Origin: JAIPEI01 sp964443135
Lineage (GTDB): Bacteria; Desulfobacterota; DSM-4660; Desulfatiglandales; HGW-15
Direction: 5' to 3'
NCBI GenBank assembly: GCA_964443135.1
Contig: CAYUBQ010000008.1
Coordinates: 28,572 to 92,571, forward strand
Length of the DNA stretch: 64,000 bases
Shown one piece after another: positions 41,985-50,085 of this stretch (its first letter is position 1; each line of letters starts with the position of its first letter). The translations under genes were made by a program, and so were the position numbers. Under the pieces are notes generated by a model. The model was not told the DNA's origin, did no database searches, and saw nothing but the letters and a program-made list of their open reading frames with translations.

Positions 41985-42378
41985 GGTTCGGTACTGCATC
42001 ATCGGGGCCTTTGCCTTGGCCTTTCACGCCTATCCCCGCTACACCAAGGACATGGATCTCCTGGTCGAGGCGAGTCTGGAAAACGGCCGGAGAATCATCG
42101 CAGCACTGGAGGCTTTCGGTTTCGGTTCCCTGGACCTGGGCCCGGAGGACTTCGCCCTCCCTGGACAGATCATACAGCTGGGCTACGAACCCGTGCGCAT
42201 CGACATCATCACGGCGGCAAAGGACGTGGATTTCTCCGCCGTCTGGAGGAATCGGGTCCAGGGTCCTTACGGCCGACAAACGGTGAGCTACATTGACCGG
42301 CAAGACCTCATCTCCCTCAAGCGGAGATCGAACCGGCCGCAGGACCGGGCGGACCTGGCCGTCCTGTCGCCCGAATGA
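41932..42378 (+). CDS. Nucleotidyltransferase-fold protein (DUF6036/AbiEii-like), putative toxin
   Basis: 148-aa protein of the DNA polymerase-beta-like nucleotidyltransferase superfamily. The core motif is IIGAFALAFHAYPRYTKDMDLLVEAS (cut: GAFALAFHAYPRYTKDMD, about 22-39), with the paired Asp (DMD) that bind metal. DIITAAKDVDFSAVW and a final Lys/Arg-rich helix (ISLKRRSNRPQDRADL) resemble AbiEii/DUF6036 proteins. Translation starts at GTG inside the partner gene. The pair resembles a mobile toxin-antitoxin module; toxicity is inferred from the family, not shown. The 3' end overlaps the only in-frame ATG of the MBL-fold gene. Confidence 0.75.
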   Translation: MKTEKGYEEFLGLFNRHEVRYCIIGAFALAFHAYPRYTKDMDLLVEASLENGRRIIAALEAFGFGSLDLGPEDFALPGQIIQLGYEPVRIDIITAAKDVDFSAVWRNRVQGPYGRQTVSYIDRQDLISLKRRSNRPQDRADLAVLSPE

Positions 42379-43525
42379 CCGGAGGTCGGGTCGAGGTCCG
42401 GGGCGTGGTCTCAGTCCGGGAAGCTCACCCCTCACCCGCCGGGCGTTCCTGAGACGGGCCTCCGCCTGGAGCGCGTATGGGCTCCTTCTCTCTCTCATGC
42501 CGAGCTGCGCCACATCGGGACAGGCCATGGCTTCCGAGGAACGGAAGCGCCTGGTGGACCGGGCACGCGGTCTCTCCCTGCGGGAGATCGCCCGTCAGCG
42601 GCTCCACCACGGCAGGGACCGGTTCCTGGACCCCTTCAGCGCCGAGCCCCGCGGCGGGTTGTGGCGTCTCCTCCGGTGGAAGCTCCTCAGCCGGAACGCC
42701 TTCAGGGATCAGTACGCGAACGAGGTCGTTCGTCCCCTGGACCTGGACTGGCGACCCTTCCGCGAGGAGGGCGACTGCTCGGTCATGTTCCTCCGGCACT
42801 CCTGCGTGCTGGTCCGGGACCTGGAAACGGTCTACCTGGTGGACCCCATCTTCTTCGGCCTGTTCTGGTTGACCGACTTCAGCCCCATCCGCTCGGGCCT
42901 GGACGGGATGCCCCGGCCGGACCACCTCCTCATCACCCACGGCCACTACGACCATTTGGACCGGGACAGCCTCCGGACCCTGGACCCCGGCAGCCATGTC
43001 GTCACGCCCCTCGGCTACGACGGGATCTTCGAGGACCTCGGCATGCGCAACCGGACCCCCCTCGACTGGTACGGGACGCACGCGGCGGGAAAGGGCGAGG
43101 TGGTGTTCCTGCCCTGCCGGCACTGGACCATGAGGAGCCCGATCACCGGCCCCAACCGCAACCTCTGGGGAGCCTACCTCGTTCGAGGGGCGAGCGGCCG
43201 GAACGTCTTTCTCTCCGGGGATGCGGCCTACTTCGACCGGTACGGGGAGATCGGCCGAGAGTTCGACATCGATCTGGCGGTCTTCAACCTGGGGGCGTAC
43301 GAGCCGCGCTGGTTCATGGCCCAGAGCCACATCAACCCGGAGGAGACGGTGCGGGCGTTTCGTGAGCTCAGGGCCAGGCGCCTCCTGGTGGTCCACTGGG
43401 GCGCGTTCCGGCTTGGGGACGAGCCGGTGCACCTGCCGCCCCTGGAGATCCGCCGCGAGATGGAGCGGGCCGGTCTGGCCGACCGGCTGGTCCACCTGGA
43501 GCCGGGAGAATCGGTGGCCCTCTGA
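42293..43525 (+). CDS. MBL-fold metallohydrolase, Tat lipoprotein-like; start unclear
   Basis: Metallo-beta-lactamase-fold hydrolase of the UlaG/NAPE-PLD-like group, substrate unknown. Metal motifs are HGHYDHLD (about 220), a His in LPCRHWTMR (about 275), the Asp in SGDAAYFDR (about 303) and VVHWGAF (about 360). A twin-arginine segment TRRAFLRRASAWSAYG, followed by LLLSLMPSC, looks like a Tat lipoprotein signal. No ATG, GTG or TTG lies in frame between the end of the nucleotidyltransferase gene and this signal. The listed start (42293) is inside that gene and adds about 45 unconvincing residues. The true 5' end may have been lost or may use a rare codon. Confidence 0.75.
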   Translation: MTGKTSSPSSGDRTGRRTGRTWPSCRPNDRRSGRGPGRGLSPGSSPLTRRAFLRRASAWSAYGLLLSLMPSCATSGQAMASEERKRLVDRARGLSLREIARQRLHHGRDRFLDPFSAEPRGGLWRLLRWKLLSRNAFRDQYANEVVRPLDLDWRPFREEGDCSVMFLRHSCVLVRDLETVYLVDPIFFGLFWLTDFSPIRSGLDGMPRPDHLLITHGHYDHLDRDSLRTLDPGSHVVTPLGYDGIFEDLGMRNRTPLDWYGTHAAGKGEVVFLPCRHWTMRSPITGPNRNLWGAYLVRGASGRNVFLSGDAAYFDRYGEIGREFDIDLAVFNLGAYEPRWFMAQSHINPEETVRAFRELRARRLLVVHWGAFRLGDEPVHLPPLEIRREMERAGLADRLVHLEPGESVAL

Positions 43526-43547
43526 GAACCTCGATCCGCTTGCTCCT

Positions 43548-43793
43548 TCAGCCGGACTCCGACCGGGCCCCGGGTTCGGGAGAGCGGTCCGCGACCAGCC
43601 CGTAGCGGAAGCGGGTCCCGTCCTTGTCCTCCTCCCGGACGTCCCCGTACTTCATCAGGGTGGCCAGGTAGTAGAGCACGAGCGAAGGCTCCAGCCCGGT
43701 CTCCTCCTTTCTCGGTTCCTCGAGCCTCGCCCCGGCCGCCTCTATGGAGCCGGCCCGGTCGCGGTGCAGCTCCTCGAGGGTCCCGGCACGCAC
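43548..43793 (-). CDS. Possible 81-aa protein of unknown function
   Basis: A weakly supported minus-strand frame starting at GTG (GGTGGA four bases upstream), reading VRAGTLEELHRDRAGSIEAA and later LEPSLVLYYLATLMKYGDVR and DGTRFRYGLVADRS. The helix-helix-strand pattern with GTRFRYGL resembles a winged-helix wing, but I cannot assign a family. It occupies an otherwise empty 400-base gap between the MBL-fold gene and tex. It could be a chance frame in GC-rich DNA. Confidence 0.3.
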   Translation of the reverse strand: MRAGTLEELHRDRAGSIEAAGARLEEPRKEETGLEPSLVLYYLATLMKYGDVREEDKDGTRFRYGLVADRSPEPGARSESG

Positions 43794-43826
43794 CCGTCCA
43801 CCGGAAAGGGCGAGTGCGAATGCGCG

Positions 43827-43855
43827 TTGACGGAGACCGCCGGCAGGGGTATCAT
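43827..43855 (+). promoter_or_regulatory. Sigma-70 promoter of tex
   Basis: TTGACG (43827-43832), a 17-base spacer and TATCAT (43850-43855) lie about 75 bases before the tex ATG. Both boxes match five of six consensus bases. Confidence 0.6.
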
Positions 43856-43929
43856 CGGCGGCCGGCAGGTTGGGCAAGGGGCCGGTTCGGCCTGCCCGTT
43901 TCCAAGAAGGCCTGCAACGAAGGGATCTT

Positions 43930-46212
43930 ATGGACCAAAACCACGCACGCCGCATTGCAGACGAGCTCGACCTGAACATCTGGCAGGTGGAGGCCGCAGG
44001 CCGGCTGATCGAGGACGGGGCCACGGTCCCCTTCATCGCCCGGTACCGGAAGGAAGCCACGGGAACGCTGGACGAGGTGGCCGTGACCGCCGTCCGGGAC
44101 CGATCGGCCCGGCTCCTGGAGCTGGACAAGCGAAGGGAGGCCATCCTGGGGAGCCTCACCGAGCGGGGACTCCTCACGGACGAGCTGAAGGCCGGGATCC
44201 GGGGGGCGGAGACCCTCTCGGCCCTGGAGGACCTCTACCTGCCCTTCCGGCCCAAGCGCCGGACCCGGGGGACCGCGGCCAGGGAAAAAGGGCTGGAGCC
44301 CCTGGCGACCCGCCTGCTGGAGCAGGACCCGTCCCTGGACCCGGAGGCGGAGGCCGGGGCTTACGTGGATGCGGAAAAGGGCGTGACCTCCCCGGCGGAG
44401 GCCCTGGCAGGAGCCCGGGACATCGTGGCCGAGTGGGCGAACGAGAGCCCGGAGGCGCGCGAGCGCATGCGAAGGCTCTTTTCCGAGGAGGGGGTCTTCC
44501 TCGTGAGGGTGGTGCCGGGCATGGAGGAGCAGGGCGCAAAGTACCGGGACTACTTCGATCTCGAGGAGCCCGTGGCCGGGGCCCCCTCCCACCGGGTTCT
44601 GGCCATGCGCAGGGGGGCCCGGGAGGGGCTCCTGGATTTGAGGGTCGCCCCGCCCGAGGAACGGGCCCTGTCGATCTTGGAGGAGATGTTCGTCCGGGGG
44701 GAGGGACCGGCGTCCCGGCAGGTGTGCGAGGCCGTGCAGGACGGGTACCGGCGGCTGCTTTCCCACGCCATGGAGACCGAGACCCGGGTGGAGAGCAAGA
44801 AGCAGGCGGACGAAGCGGCCATCCGCGTGTTTGCGGGGAACCTCCGGGAGCTCCTTCTCTCTCCTCCTCTGGGCCCGAAGCGGGTCCTGGCCGTGGACCC
44901 CGGAATCCGGACCGGGTGCAAGGCGGCCTGCCTGGACCGGCAGGGCGGTCTGCTGGCCGTGGAGACGGTCTACCTGTTCGGTTCGGCCGCCCGGAAGGCC
45001 GAGGCGGCCGACGTGCTGACCGGGCTGTGCCGGCGCCACCGGGTGGAGGCGGTGGCCGTGGGAAACGGGACCGGCGGCCGGGAGACCGAGGCCTTCGTCC
45101 GCGGCCTGGACCTGCCCGGTGCGCCGCCGGTGCTGCTGGTGAACGAGAGCGGGGCCTCCATCTACTCGGCGTCCGAGGCGGCCCGAAGGGAGTTTCCGGA
45201 CCTGGATCTCACCTACCGCGGCGCGGTCTCCATCGGGAGGCGGCTCATGGACCCCCTGGCCGAGCTGGTGAAGATCGACCCCAAGTCCATCGGGGTGGGC
45301 CAGTACCAGCACGACGTGAACCAGGCGGCCCTCAAGCGGAGCCTGGACGACGTGGTGGTGAGCTGCGTGAACGCCGTGGGCGTGGAGCTGAACACGGCCA
45401 GCGAGCAGCTCCTCTCCTACGTCTCGGGCCTGGGCCCCCAGCTCGCCGCCAACATCGTGGCCCACCGCGCGGAGAACGGGCGGTTCCGGTCGAGAAAGCA
45501 GCTCGAGAAGGTGAGCCGGCTCGGGCCCAAGGCGTTCGAGCAGGCGGCCGGGTTCCTGCGCGTTCGAGACGCCGAGGATCCCCTGGACGGGAGCGCGGTC
45601 CACCCGGAGTCCTACGGGGTGGTGGAGGCCATGGCCCGCGACCTGGCCTGCTCGGTCCGCGACCTGATGGAACGGGAGGAGCTCCGGAAGCGCATCCGGT
45701 TGGAGACCTACGTCACCGGGAACGTGGGGCTTCCCACGCTGACGGACATCCTCGAGGAGCTGGCCAAGCCCGGCCGGGACCCCCGCGAGAAGCTGGAGAC
45801 GGTGGCCTTTGCCGAGGGGATCCACGAGATCGGTGACCTGGCCGCGGGCATGACCCTGCCCGGCGTGGTGACCAACGTGACCGCGTTCGGCGCGTTCGTG
45901 GACGTGGGGGTCCACCAGGACGGCCTGGTCCACGTGAGCGAGCTGGCCGACCGGTTCGTCAAGGACCCGGCCGAGCTGGTCCGGGTCAACCAGCGGGTCA
46001 CGGTGCGGGTCCTGGACGTCGACCTGGACCGGAACCGGATCTCGCTCTCCATGCGGTCGGGGGAGCGCAAGCGGCCGCCGAAGGGGAGCGGTTCGAGTGG
46101 CGGAAAGAAACCGGCGCCGAGGCCCAAGGGGGGGCGTCCTGCCAAGAAGGAGTCCCCCAAGCCCGGGGCGTTCAACAACCCCTTTGCGGAGCTGCTGGGC
46201 AAGGAGGAGTGA
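43930..46212 (+). CDS. tex: Tex family RNA-binding transcription accessory protein
   Basis: Tex is a nucleic-acid-binding protein related to eukaryotic Spt6; family members bind RNA and affect transcription and toxin expression. The 760-aa product starts MDQNHARRIADELDLNIWQV. Layout: helical N-terminal domain with ATVPFIARYRKEATG (about 28), a YqgF-like RNase-fold domain (RVLAVDPGIRTGCKAA, about 316), a helix-hairpin-helix block (VGLGP-type segment YVSGLGPQLAANIV; IDPKSIGVGQYQHDV) and an S1 RNA-binding domain (GVVTNVTAFGAFVDVGVHQD, about 645). The C-tail is Lys/Pro/Gly-rich. The ATG has GAAGGG upstream; an in-frame ATG at 43870 lies too close to the promoter. Confidence 0.95.
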   Translation: MDQNHARRIADELDLNIWQVEAAGRLIEDGATVPFIARYRKEATGTLDEVAVTAVRDRSARLLELDKRREAILGSLTERGLLTDELKAGIRGAETLSALEDLYLPFRPKRRTRGTAAREKGLEPLATRLLEQDPSLDPEAEAGAYVDAEKGVTSPAEALAGARDIVAEWANESPEARERMRRLFSEEGVFLVRVVPGMEEQGAKYRDYFDLEEPVAGAPSHRVLAMRRGAREGLLDLRVAPPEERALSILEEMFVRGEGPASRQVCEAVQDGYRRLLSHAMETETRVESKKQADEAAIRVFAGNLRELLLSPPLGPKRVLAVDPGIRTGCKAACLDRQGGLLAVETVYLFGSAARKAEAADVLTGLCRRHRVEAVAVGNGTGGRETEAFVRGLDLPGAPPVLLVNESGASIYSASEAARREFPDLDLTYRGAVSIGRRLMDPLAELVKIDPKSIGVGQYQHDVNQAALKRSLDDVVVSCVNAVGVELNTASEQLLSYVSGLGPQLAANIVAHRAENGRFRSRKQLEKVSRLGPKAFEQAAGFLRVRDAEDPLDGSAVHPESYGVVEAMARDLACSVRDLMEREELRKRIRLETYVTGNVGLPTLTDILEELAKPGRDPREKLETVAFAEGIHEIGDLAAGMTLPGVVTNVTAFGAFVDVGVHQDGLVHVSELADRFVKDPAELVRVNQRVTVRVLDVDLDRNRISLSMRSGERKRPPKGSGSSGGKKPAPRPKGGRPAKKESPKPGAFNNPFAELLGKEE

Positions 46213-46229
46213 TCGGGGGACGCTTCTCC

Positions 46230-46245
46230 GGGGGCCTACGCCCCC
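46230..46245. terminator. Small GC hairpin between convergent tex and aconitase
   Basis: GGGGGC-CTAC-GCCCCC is a 6-base perfect stem whose loop contains the aconitase stop codon. It has no U-tract. It may act as a weak convergent terminator. Confidence 0.35.
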
Positions 46246-48491
46246 TGCTCCCTCCGCACGGTGTTCAGGGCCGAGCCGGCCTCCAGCCACCCGATCTGCT
46301 CGCGGGTGAGGGTGTGGGTGAAGCCCGGGGAAAAGACGGTCCCGTCCGGGCGTCGGACCGAAACGGTCACGGGCTCGCCCGGCTCCAGGTCCGAGAGGGG
46401 GGGGAAGGTCAGGCGGTCCCGCTCCTGGATGCGATCGTAGTCGCCGGGGTCCTCGAAGGTCAGGGGAAGGATGCCCTGCTTCTTCAGGTTCGCCTCGTGG
46501 ATCCGGGCGAAGGACCGGGCCGCCACCACCAGGACGCCCAGGAACCGCGGGCTCATGGCGGCGTGCTCCCGGCTCGAGCCCTCGCCGTAGTTCTCGTCTC
46601 CCACGATGACCGAACCGCCCGCCCGGTCCCGGTAGTCCCGGGCCAGCTCGTGAAGCGGCACGCCGGTCTCGCCGGTGAACAGGTTGGTGCCCCGTCCGGT
46701 CTCGCCGGTGAAGGCGTTCACCGCACCCTGGAGCAGGTTTTGCGAGATGTTGCTCAGATGGCCGCGGTAGCGAAGCCAGGCGCCGCCCGGCGAGATGTGG
46801 TCCGTGGTGGTCTTTCCCCGGGTCTTGACGAGCACGGGCAGCTCCTCGTAGGGCCGTCCGTCCCAGGCGGGGAAGGGCTGGAGGAACTCCAGCCGCTCCG
46901 AGCCCTCGGGGATCCGGACCTCCACGTCGCTTCCGTCGTCCGGGGGGGGCGCATAGGCCTCCCGGGTCCGGACCAGCCCGCCCGGAGGGAGCGGGGGCGG
47001 GTTCGGGGGGAGGAGCCGAAACGGTTCGCCGTCCGCCCCCTCGAGGGCGTCGGCCTCGGGGTCGAAGCCGGGGTCCCCGCTCAGGGCCAGCGCCGCGGCC
47101 AGGGCGGGAGAGGTCAGAAAGGCCCGGGTCTCGGGGTTTGCGTCGTTTCTCCCCCGGAAGTTGCGGTTGAAGGTGGTGAACAGGCAGTTGGGCTCGCCTT
47201 CGGGGACGTCCGTCCGGTCCCACTGCCCGATGCAGGGCCCGCAGGAGGCCGTGAGCACGGTGGCGCCGGCGTCCAGGAGACTCTGGAGGACGCCGTCCCG
47301 GCGGATGGTCTCGTACACCTGTCTGGACCCGGGGGAGAGCAGGAACGGAACCCGGGCTCCCAGGCCGCGGGCCGCCCCCTGCTCGAGGACCCGGGCCGCG
47401 GCGCAGAGGTCCGCGTAGGAGCTGTTGGTGCAGGAGCCGAGGAGCACGGCCGAGACCGTCTGGGGCCACCCCTCGGACGCCACGGCCCCCCGGAACTTCC
47501 GGACGCTCGTCACCCGGTCCGGGCTGAACGGCCCGGCGTGCGCCGGCCGGATCCCGCCCAGATCCAGCTCGAGCAGCTCGTCGAAAACGGTCTCCGGGGC
47601 CTCGACGCATTGGGGGTCCTGGGAGAGCAGATCCTGCACGGACGCGGCCCGGTCCGCGTCCTCCGCGCGGCCCGCGTTTCTCAGGTAGGCGTCCATGCTC
47701 TCGTCGTAGACGAAGACCGAGGAGGTGGCGCCGAGCTCGGCCCCCATGTTGGTGATGGTGGCCTTCTCCGCGGCGGAGAGGCTTCGCGCGCCGTCGCCGA
47801 AGTACTCGAACACCGTTCCGGTGCCTCCCTTCACCGTGAGGCGCCGGAGCATCTCCAGGATCACGTCCTTGGCCGACGCCCAGCCCGTGAGCCGCCCGGT
47901 CAACCGGACGCCCGTGAGACGCGGTGCGGTGGTCTCCCAGGGAAGCCCGGCCATGACCTCGGCCGCGTCCGCCCCTCCCACGCCGATGGCGATCATGCCC
48001 AGGCCGCCCGCATTGGGGGTGTGGGAGTCGGTGCCGATCATGAGACCGCCCGGAACGGCGTAGTTCTCCAGCAGGACCTGGTGGATGATCCCGGAGCCCG
48101 GCCCCCAGAATCCGATCCCGTAGCGGGCCGCGGCGCTCGATAGGAACTCGTACACCTCCCGGTTGGTGGTGAGGGCGGCCTCCAGGTCCGCCGCTTGTCC
48201 CCGCGCGGCCCGCAGGAGGTGATCGCAGTGGATGGTGGCGGGCACGCCGGTCTTGTCACGCCCGGCCAGCATGAACTGGAGCATGGCCATCTGGGCGGTG
48301 GCGTCCTGCATGGCCACGCGGTCCGGGAGGAGCCGGATCGGGTCGCGTCCCCGCTCCGGCACCCTCGCGTTTTCCGGGTCGGCCTGGTGCAGGTAGAGGA
48401 TCTTTTCCGTGTAGGACAGGCCCCGCCCCAGCCGCTTTCGCTTTCGGTCCAGGAGGGTCTCGGCCCGTTCCCGGGCGAGTGGGGGATTCAT
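46236..48491 (-). CDS. acn: Aconitate hydratase
   Basis: [4Fe-4S] enzyme that interconverts citrate and isocitrate in the TCA cycle. The 751-aa product has the mitochondrial/Aquifex-type layout: TIHCDHLL (about 85), the substrate loop IGTDSHTPNAGGLGM (about 150), the cluster cysteines in LLGSCTNSSYAD (about 345) and TASCGPCIGQW (about 408-411), NRNFRGRNDANPE, and the C-terminal swivel domain with VGDENYGEGSSREHAAM and RSFARIHEANLKKQG. Size and motifs fit the AcnA superfamily rather than AcnB. It is transcribed alone, converging on tex. Confidence 0.94.
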   Translation of the reverse strand: MNPPLARERAETLLDRKRKRLGRGLSYTEKILYLHQADPENARVPERGRDPIRLLPDRVAMQDATAQMAMLQFMLAGRDKTGVPATIHCDHLLRAARGQAADLEAALTTNREVYEFLSSAAARYGIGFWGPGSGIIHQVLLENYAVPGGLMIGTDSHTPNAGGLGMIAIGVGGADAAEVMAGLPWETTAPRLTGVRLTGRLTGWASAKDVILEMLRRLTVKGGTGTVFEYFGDGARSLSAAEKATITNMGAELGATSSVFVYDESMDAYLRNAGRAEDADRAASVQDLLSQDPQCVEAPETVFDELLELDLGGIRPAHAGPFSPDRVTSVRKFRGAVASEGWPQTVSAVLLGSCTNSSYADLCAAARVLEQGAARGLGARVPFLLSPGSRQVYETIRRDGVLQSLLDAGATVLTASCGPCIGQWDRTDVPEGEPNCLFTTFNRNFRGRNDANPETRAFLTSPALAAALALSGDPGFDPEADALEGADGEPFRLLPPNPPPLPPGGLVRTREAYAPPPDDGSDVEVRIPEGSERLEFLQPFPAWDGRPYEELPVLVKTRGKTTTDHISPGGAWLRYRGHLSNISQNLLQGAVNAFTGETGRGTNLFTGETGVPLHELARDYRDRAGGSVIVGDENYGEGSSREHAAMSPRFLGVLVVAARSFARIHEANLKKQGILPLTFEDPGDYDRIQERDRLTFPPLSDLEPGEPVTVSVRRPDGTVFSPGFTHTLTREQIGWLEAGSALNTVRREQGA

Positions 48492-48618
48492 GAACGGCTC
48501 TCCGTGTCGGTCACCCCGGCCGTGCCTGCTCCGGGGAGGGGCGCTTTCAACATAGACGCAGCCGGAACCCTCCCCCGAGCGCGAGAGCGATCTCCGGTCC
48601 CGGACGTCGCCTGTCCCG

Positions 48619-48945
48619 TCAGAACGGGAAGATGTCGTAGATCCTCTGGGCGAGCATCAGGTCTCCTTTGACCTTGAGCTTTCCGGTCATGAAGGCCTGG
48701 ATGCCGTTGAGCCGGCGATTCACCAGCGCCAGCCAGTTCTCGGCGGACATGGTGACGGTCACGCGGGGACTTTCGTGGGTGCCTTCGCTGACGGAGCAGG
48801 CGTCGTCCCGGACGGTGACGTGCCACGCGCCACCCTCCGGCCCGTGGATGTCGAACTGGAACACCGCTTCCAGGCCCTGGGCCGCACGGGCGTCGAAGAC
48901 CTCGGGCATCCTGGCGAACACGTCATGGGTGGAGGAAAAAGCCAT
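48619..48945 (-). CDS. SCP2 sterol-binding domain protein
   Basis: 108-aa protein consisting of one SCP2 lipid-binding domain. The pattern is VFQFDIHGPEGGAWHVTVRD, VTVTMSAENWLALVNRRLNG, then FMTGKLKVKGDLMLAQRIYD, where the GKLKVKGD motif is typical of SCP2. Members bind acyl-CoA, lipids or sterol-like ligands; in bacteria the ligand is usually unknown. AAAGGAG lies 11 bases before the ATG. It is upstream of aconitase on the same strand with a 127-base gap. Confidence 0.88.
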   Translation of the reverse strand: MAFSSTHDVFARMPEVFDARAAQGLEAVFQFDIHGPEGGAWHVTVRDDACSVSEGTHESPRVTVTMSAENWLALVNRRLNGIQAFMTGKLKVKGDLMLAQRIYDIFPF

Positions 48946-49067
48946 AAGGCGTCGATCTCCTTTCGTGGGGCTCTGAGACCGCCGTCGCCGCGAAGCGATC
49001 GGCGTCGAATGGGAAAAGCCCCTGTCTACTCCAGGTTCGGGAGCGGATCAATCGAAAATGTTTGTCC

Positions 49068-49096
49068 TTGAACCGGAGTCCGGTTCCTGTTAGGAA
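49068..49096 (+). promoter_or_regulatory. Promoter with internal palindrome before the Cys-cluster gene
   Basis: TTGAAC (49068-49073), a 17-base spacer and TAGGAA (49091-49096) make a weak sigma-70-like promoter. A perfect AACCGG-AGT-CCGGTT inverted repeat (49071-49085) lies between the two boxes, where a repressor could bind. The gene starts 100 bases downstream. Confidence 0.35.
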
Positions 49097-49195
49097 GGAA
49101 AAGATCACGTTTGGCCGTGAAAATCAACCGGCGACGCATTTTCGGGGGTTTTCCTCCGGGAGGCCCGCCCTGAATCCAGGACCAAAGGACGCTTC

Positions 49196-49945
49196 ATGTT
49201 CACCCGGAACCTCCCGGAGAGCGAAGCCAGGCTCGGGCCGGGAGACACGTTCCCGTTTTCGTGCCACAGCGGCCTGGACTGCTTCAACACCTGCTGCCGG
49301 AACAAGCAGCTGCCCCTGACTCCCTACGATGTGCTCAGGTTGAAGCAAGGGCTGAAGCTCTCCTCGGATGCGTTTCTCGAAGCGCACACCCTGTACTGGA
49401 CCGATCCGGAGACCGGTTTCCCCTCCGTCTGCCTCCGCATGGGGGAGGGGCCGGATCGGGCGTGCCCGTTCGTTTCGCCCGAGGGGTGCCGCGTGTACGA
49501 CGACCGTCCCACGGCCTGCCGGCTCTATCCCCTGGCGCGTGCGGCGGGCGGGCAAGGCGGTTCCCGGGCCCCCGGATGGTTCGCCTTTCTCATGGACACG
49601 CCGGCCTGTCTCGGGAGGCGGGAACGGCGGGTCTGGAGCGTGGAGGCCTGGATGGAGAGCCAGGGACTGGAGCCCTACCTGCGCATGAACGACAGGATGC
49701 TGGAACGGGTGCTCCATCCGAACCGGCGCGCGCGAGCGCCGCTCGACGAGAGACAGGTCCGGACGCTGATCGTGGCCTGCTACAACCTGGACGTGTTTCG
49801 AAAGTTCGTGTTCGAAACGTCCTTCGCCGATGCGGCCGGTCTGGAAGAGGCCGCCCGGGAACGGGTGGCCGTGGACGACACCGCCCTGCTGGAGCTGGGC
49901 ATGGCGTACCTACGACAGGTGCTCTACGCCCGGGAGGCAGGGTAA
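49196..49945 (+). CDS. YkgJ family cysteine cluster protein
   Basis: 249-aa protein with the CxxxxxxCC pattern of the YkgJ/Fli-B-like zinc- or iron-chelating family: CHSGLDCFNTCC (about 23-34), VCLRMGEG, ACPFVSPEGCRVYDDRPTAC (about 89-108) and LYPLAR. The C-terminal 100 residues are helical with one Cys. The family probably binds a metal or Fe-S cluster; its role is unproven. The ATG is preceded by AAAGGACG. The downstream parvulin gene is separated by a strong hairpin, so the two may not be co-transcribed. Confidence 0.88.
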   Translation: MFTRNLPESEARLGPGDTFPFSCHSGLDCFNTCCRNKQLPLTPYDVLRLKQGLKLSSDAFLEAHTLYWTDPETGFPSVCLRMGEGPDRACPFVSPEGCRVYDDRPTACRLYPLARAAGGQGGSRAPGWFAFLMDTPACLGRRERRVWSVEAWMESQGLEPYLRMNDRMLERVLHPNRRARAPLDERQVRTLIVACYNLDVFRKFVFETSFADAAGLEEAARERVAVDDTALLELGMAYLRQVLYAREAG

Positions 49946-50027
49946 GACAGCGTTCTCCTGTGCGGTCCCTTCCCGGGATCCGGGCCGGAGAGCCGAACCT
50001 CAAACCCAGGGATTTCAACGAATCGAG

Positions 50028-50053
50028 CGGGACCGGGCGCGTGCCCGGTCCCG
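50028..50053 (+). terminator. Perfect 11-bp hairpin between the Cys-cluster gene and ppiC-like gene
   Basis: CGGGACCGGGC (50028-50038), loop GCGT, GCCCGGTCCCG (50043-50053). It is a perfect stem 33 bases before the parvulin ATG. No U-tract is seen. It could end the upstream transcript or shape the ppiC-like leader. Confidence 0.5.
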
Positions 50054-50085
50054 AAGATCCCATTGTGTCACGAAAGGAGCATGGT

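Noticed and set aside
43852..47610. A 1252-codon minus-strand frame over tex and aconitase
   Set aside because: It is antisense to tex and out of frame with aconitase, has Pro/Gly/Arg-rich composition and no motif. It is a codon-bias shadow.
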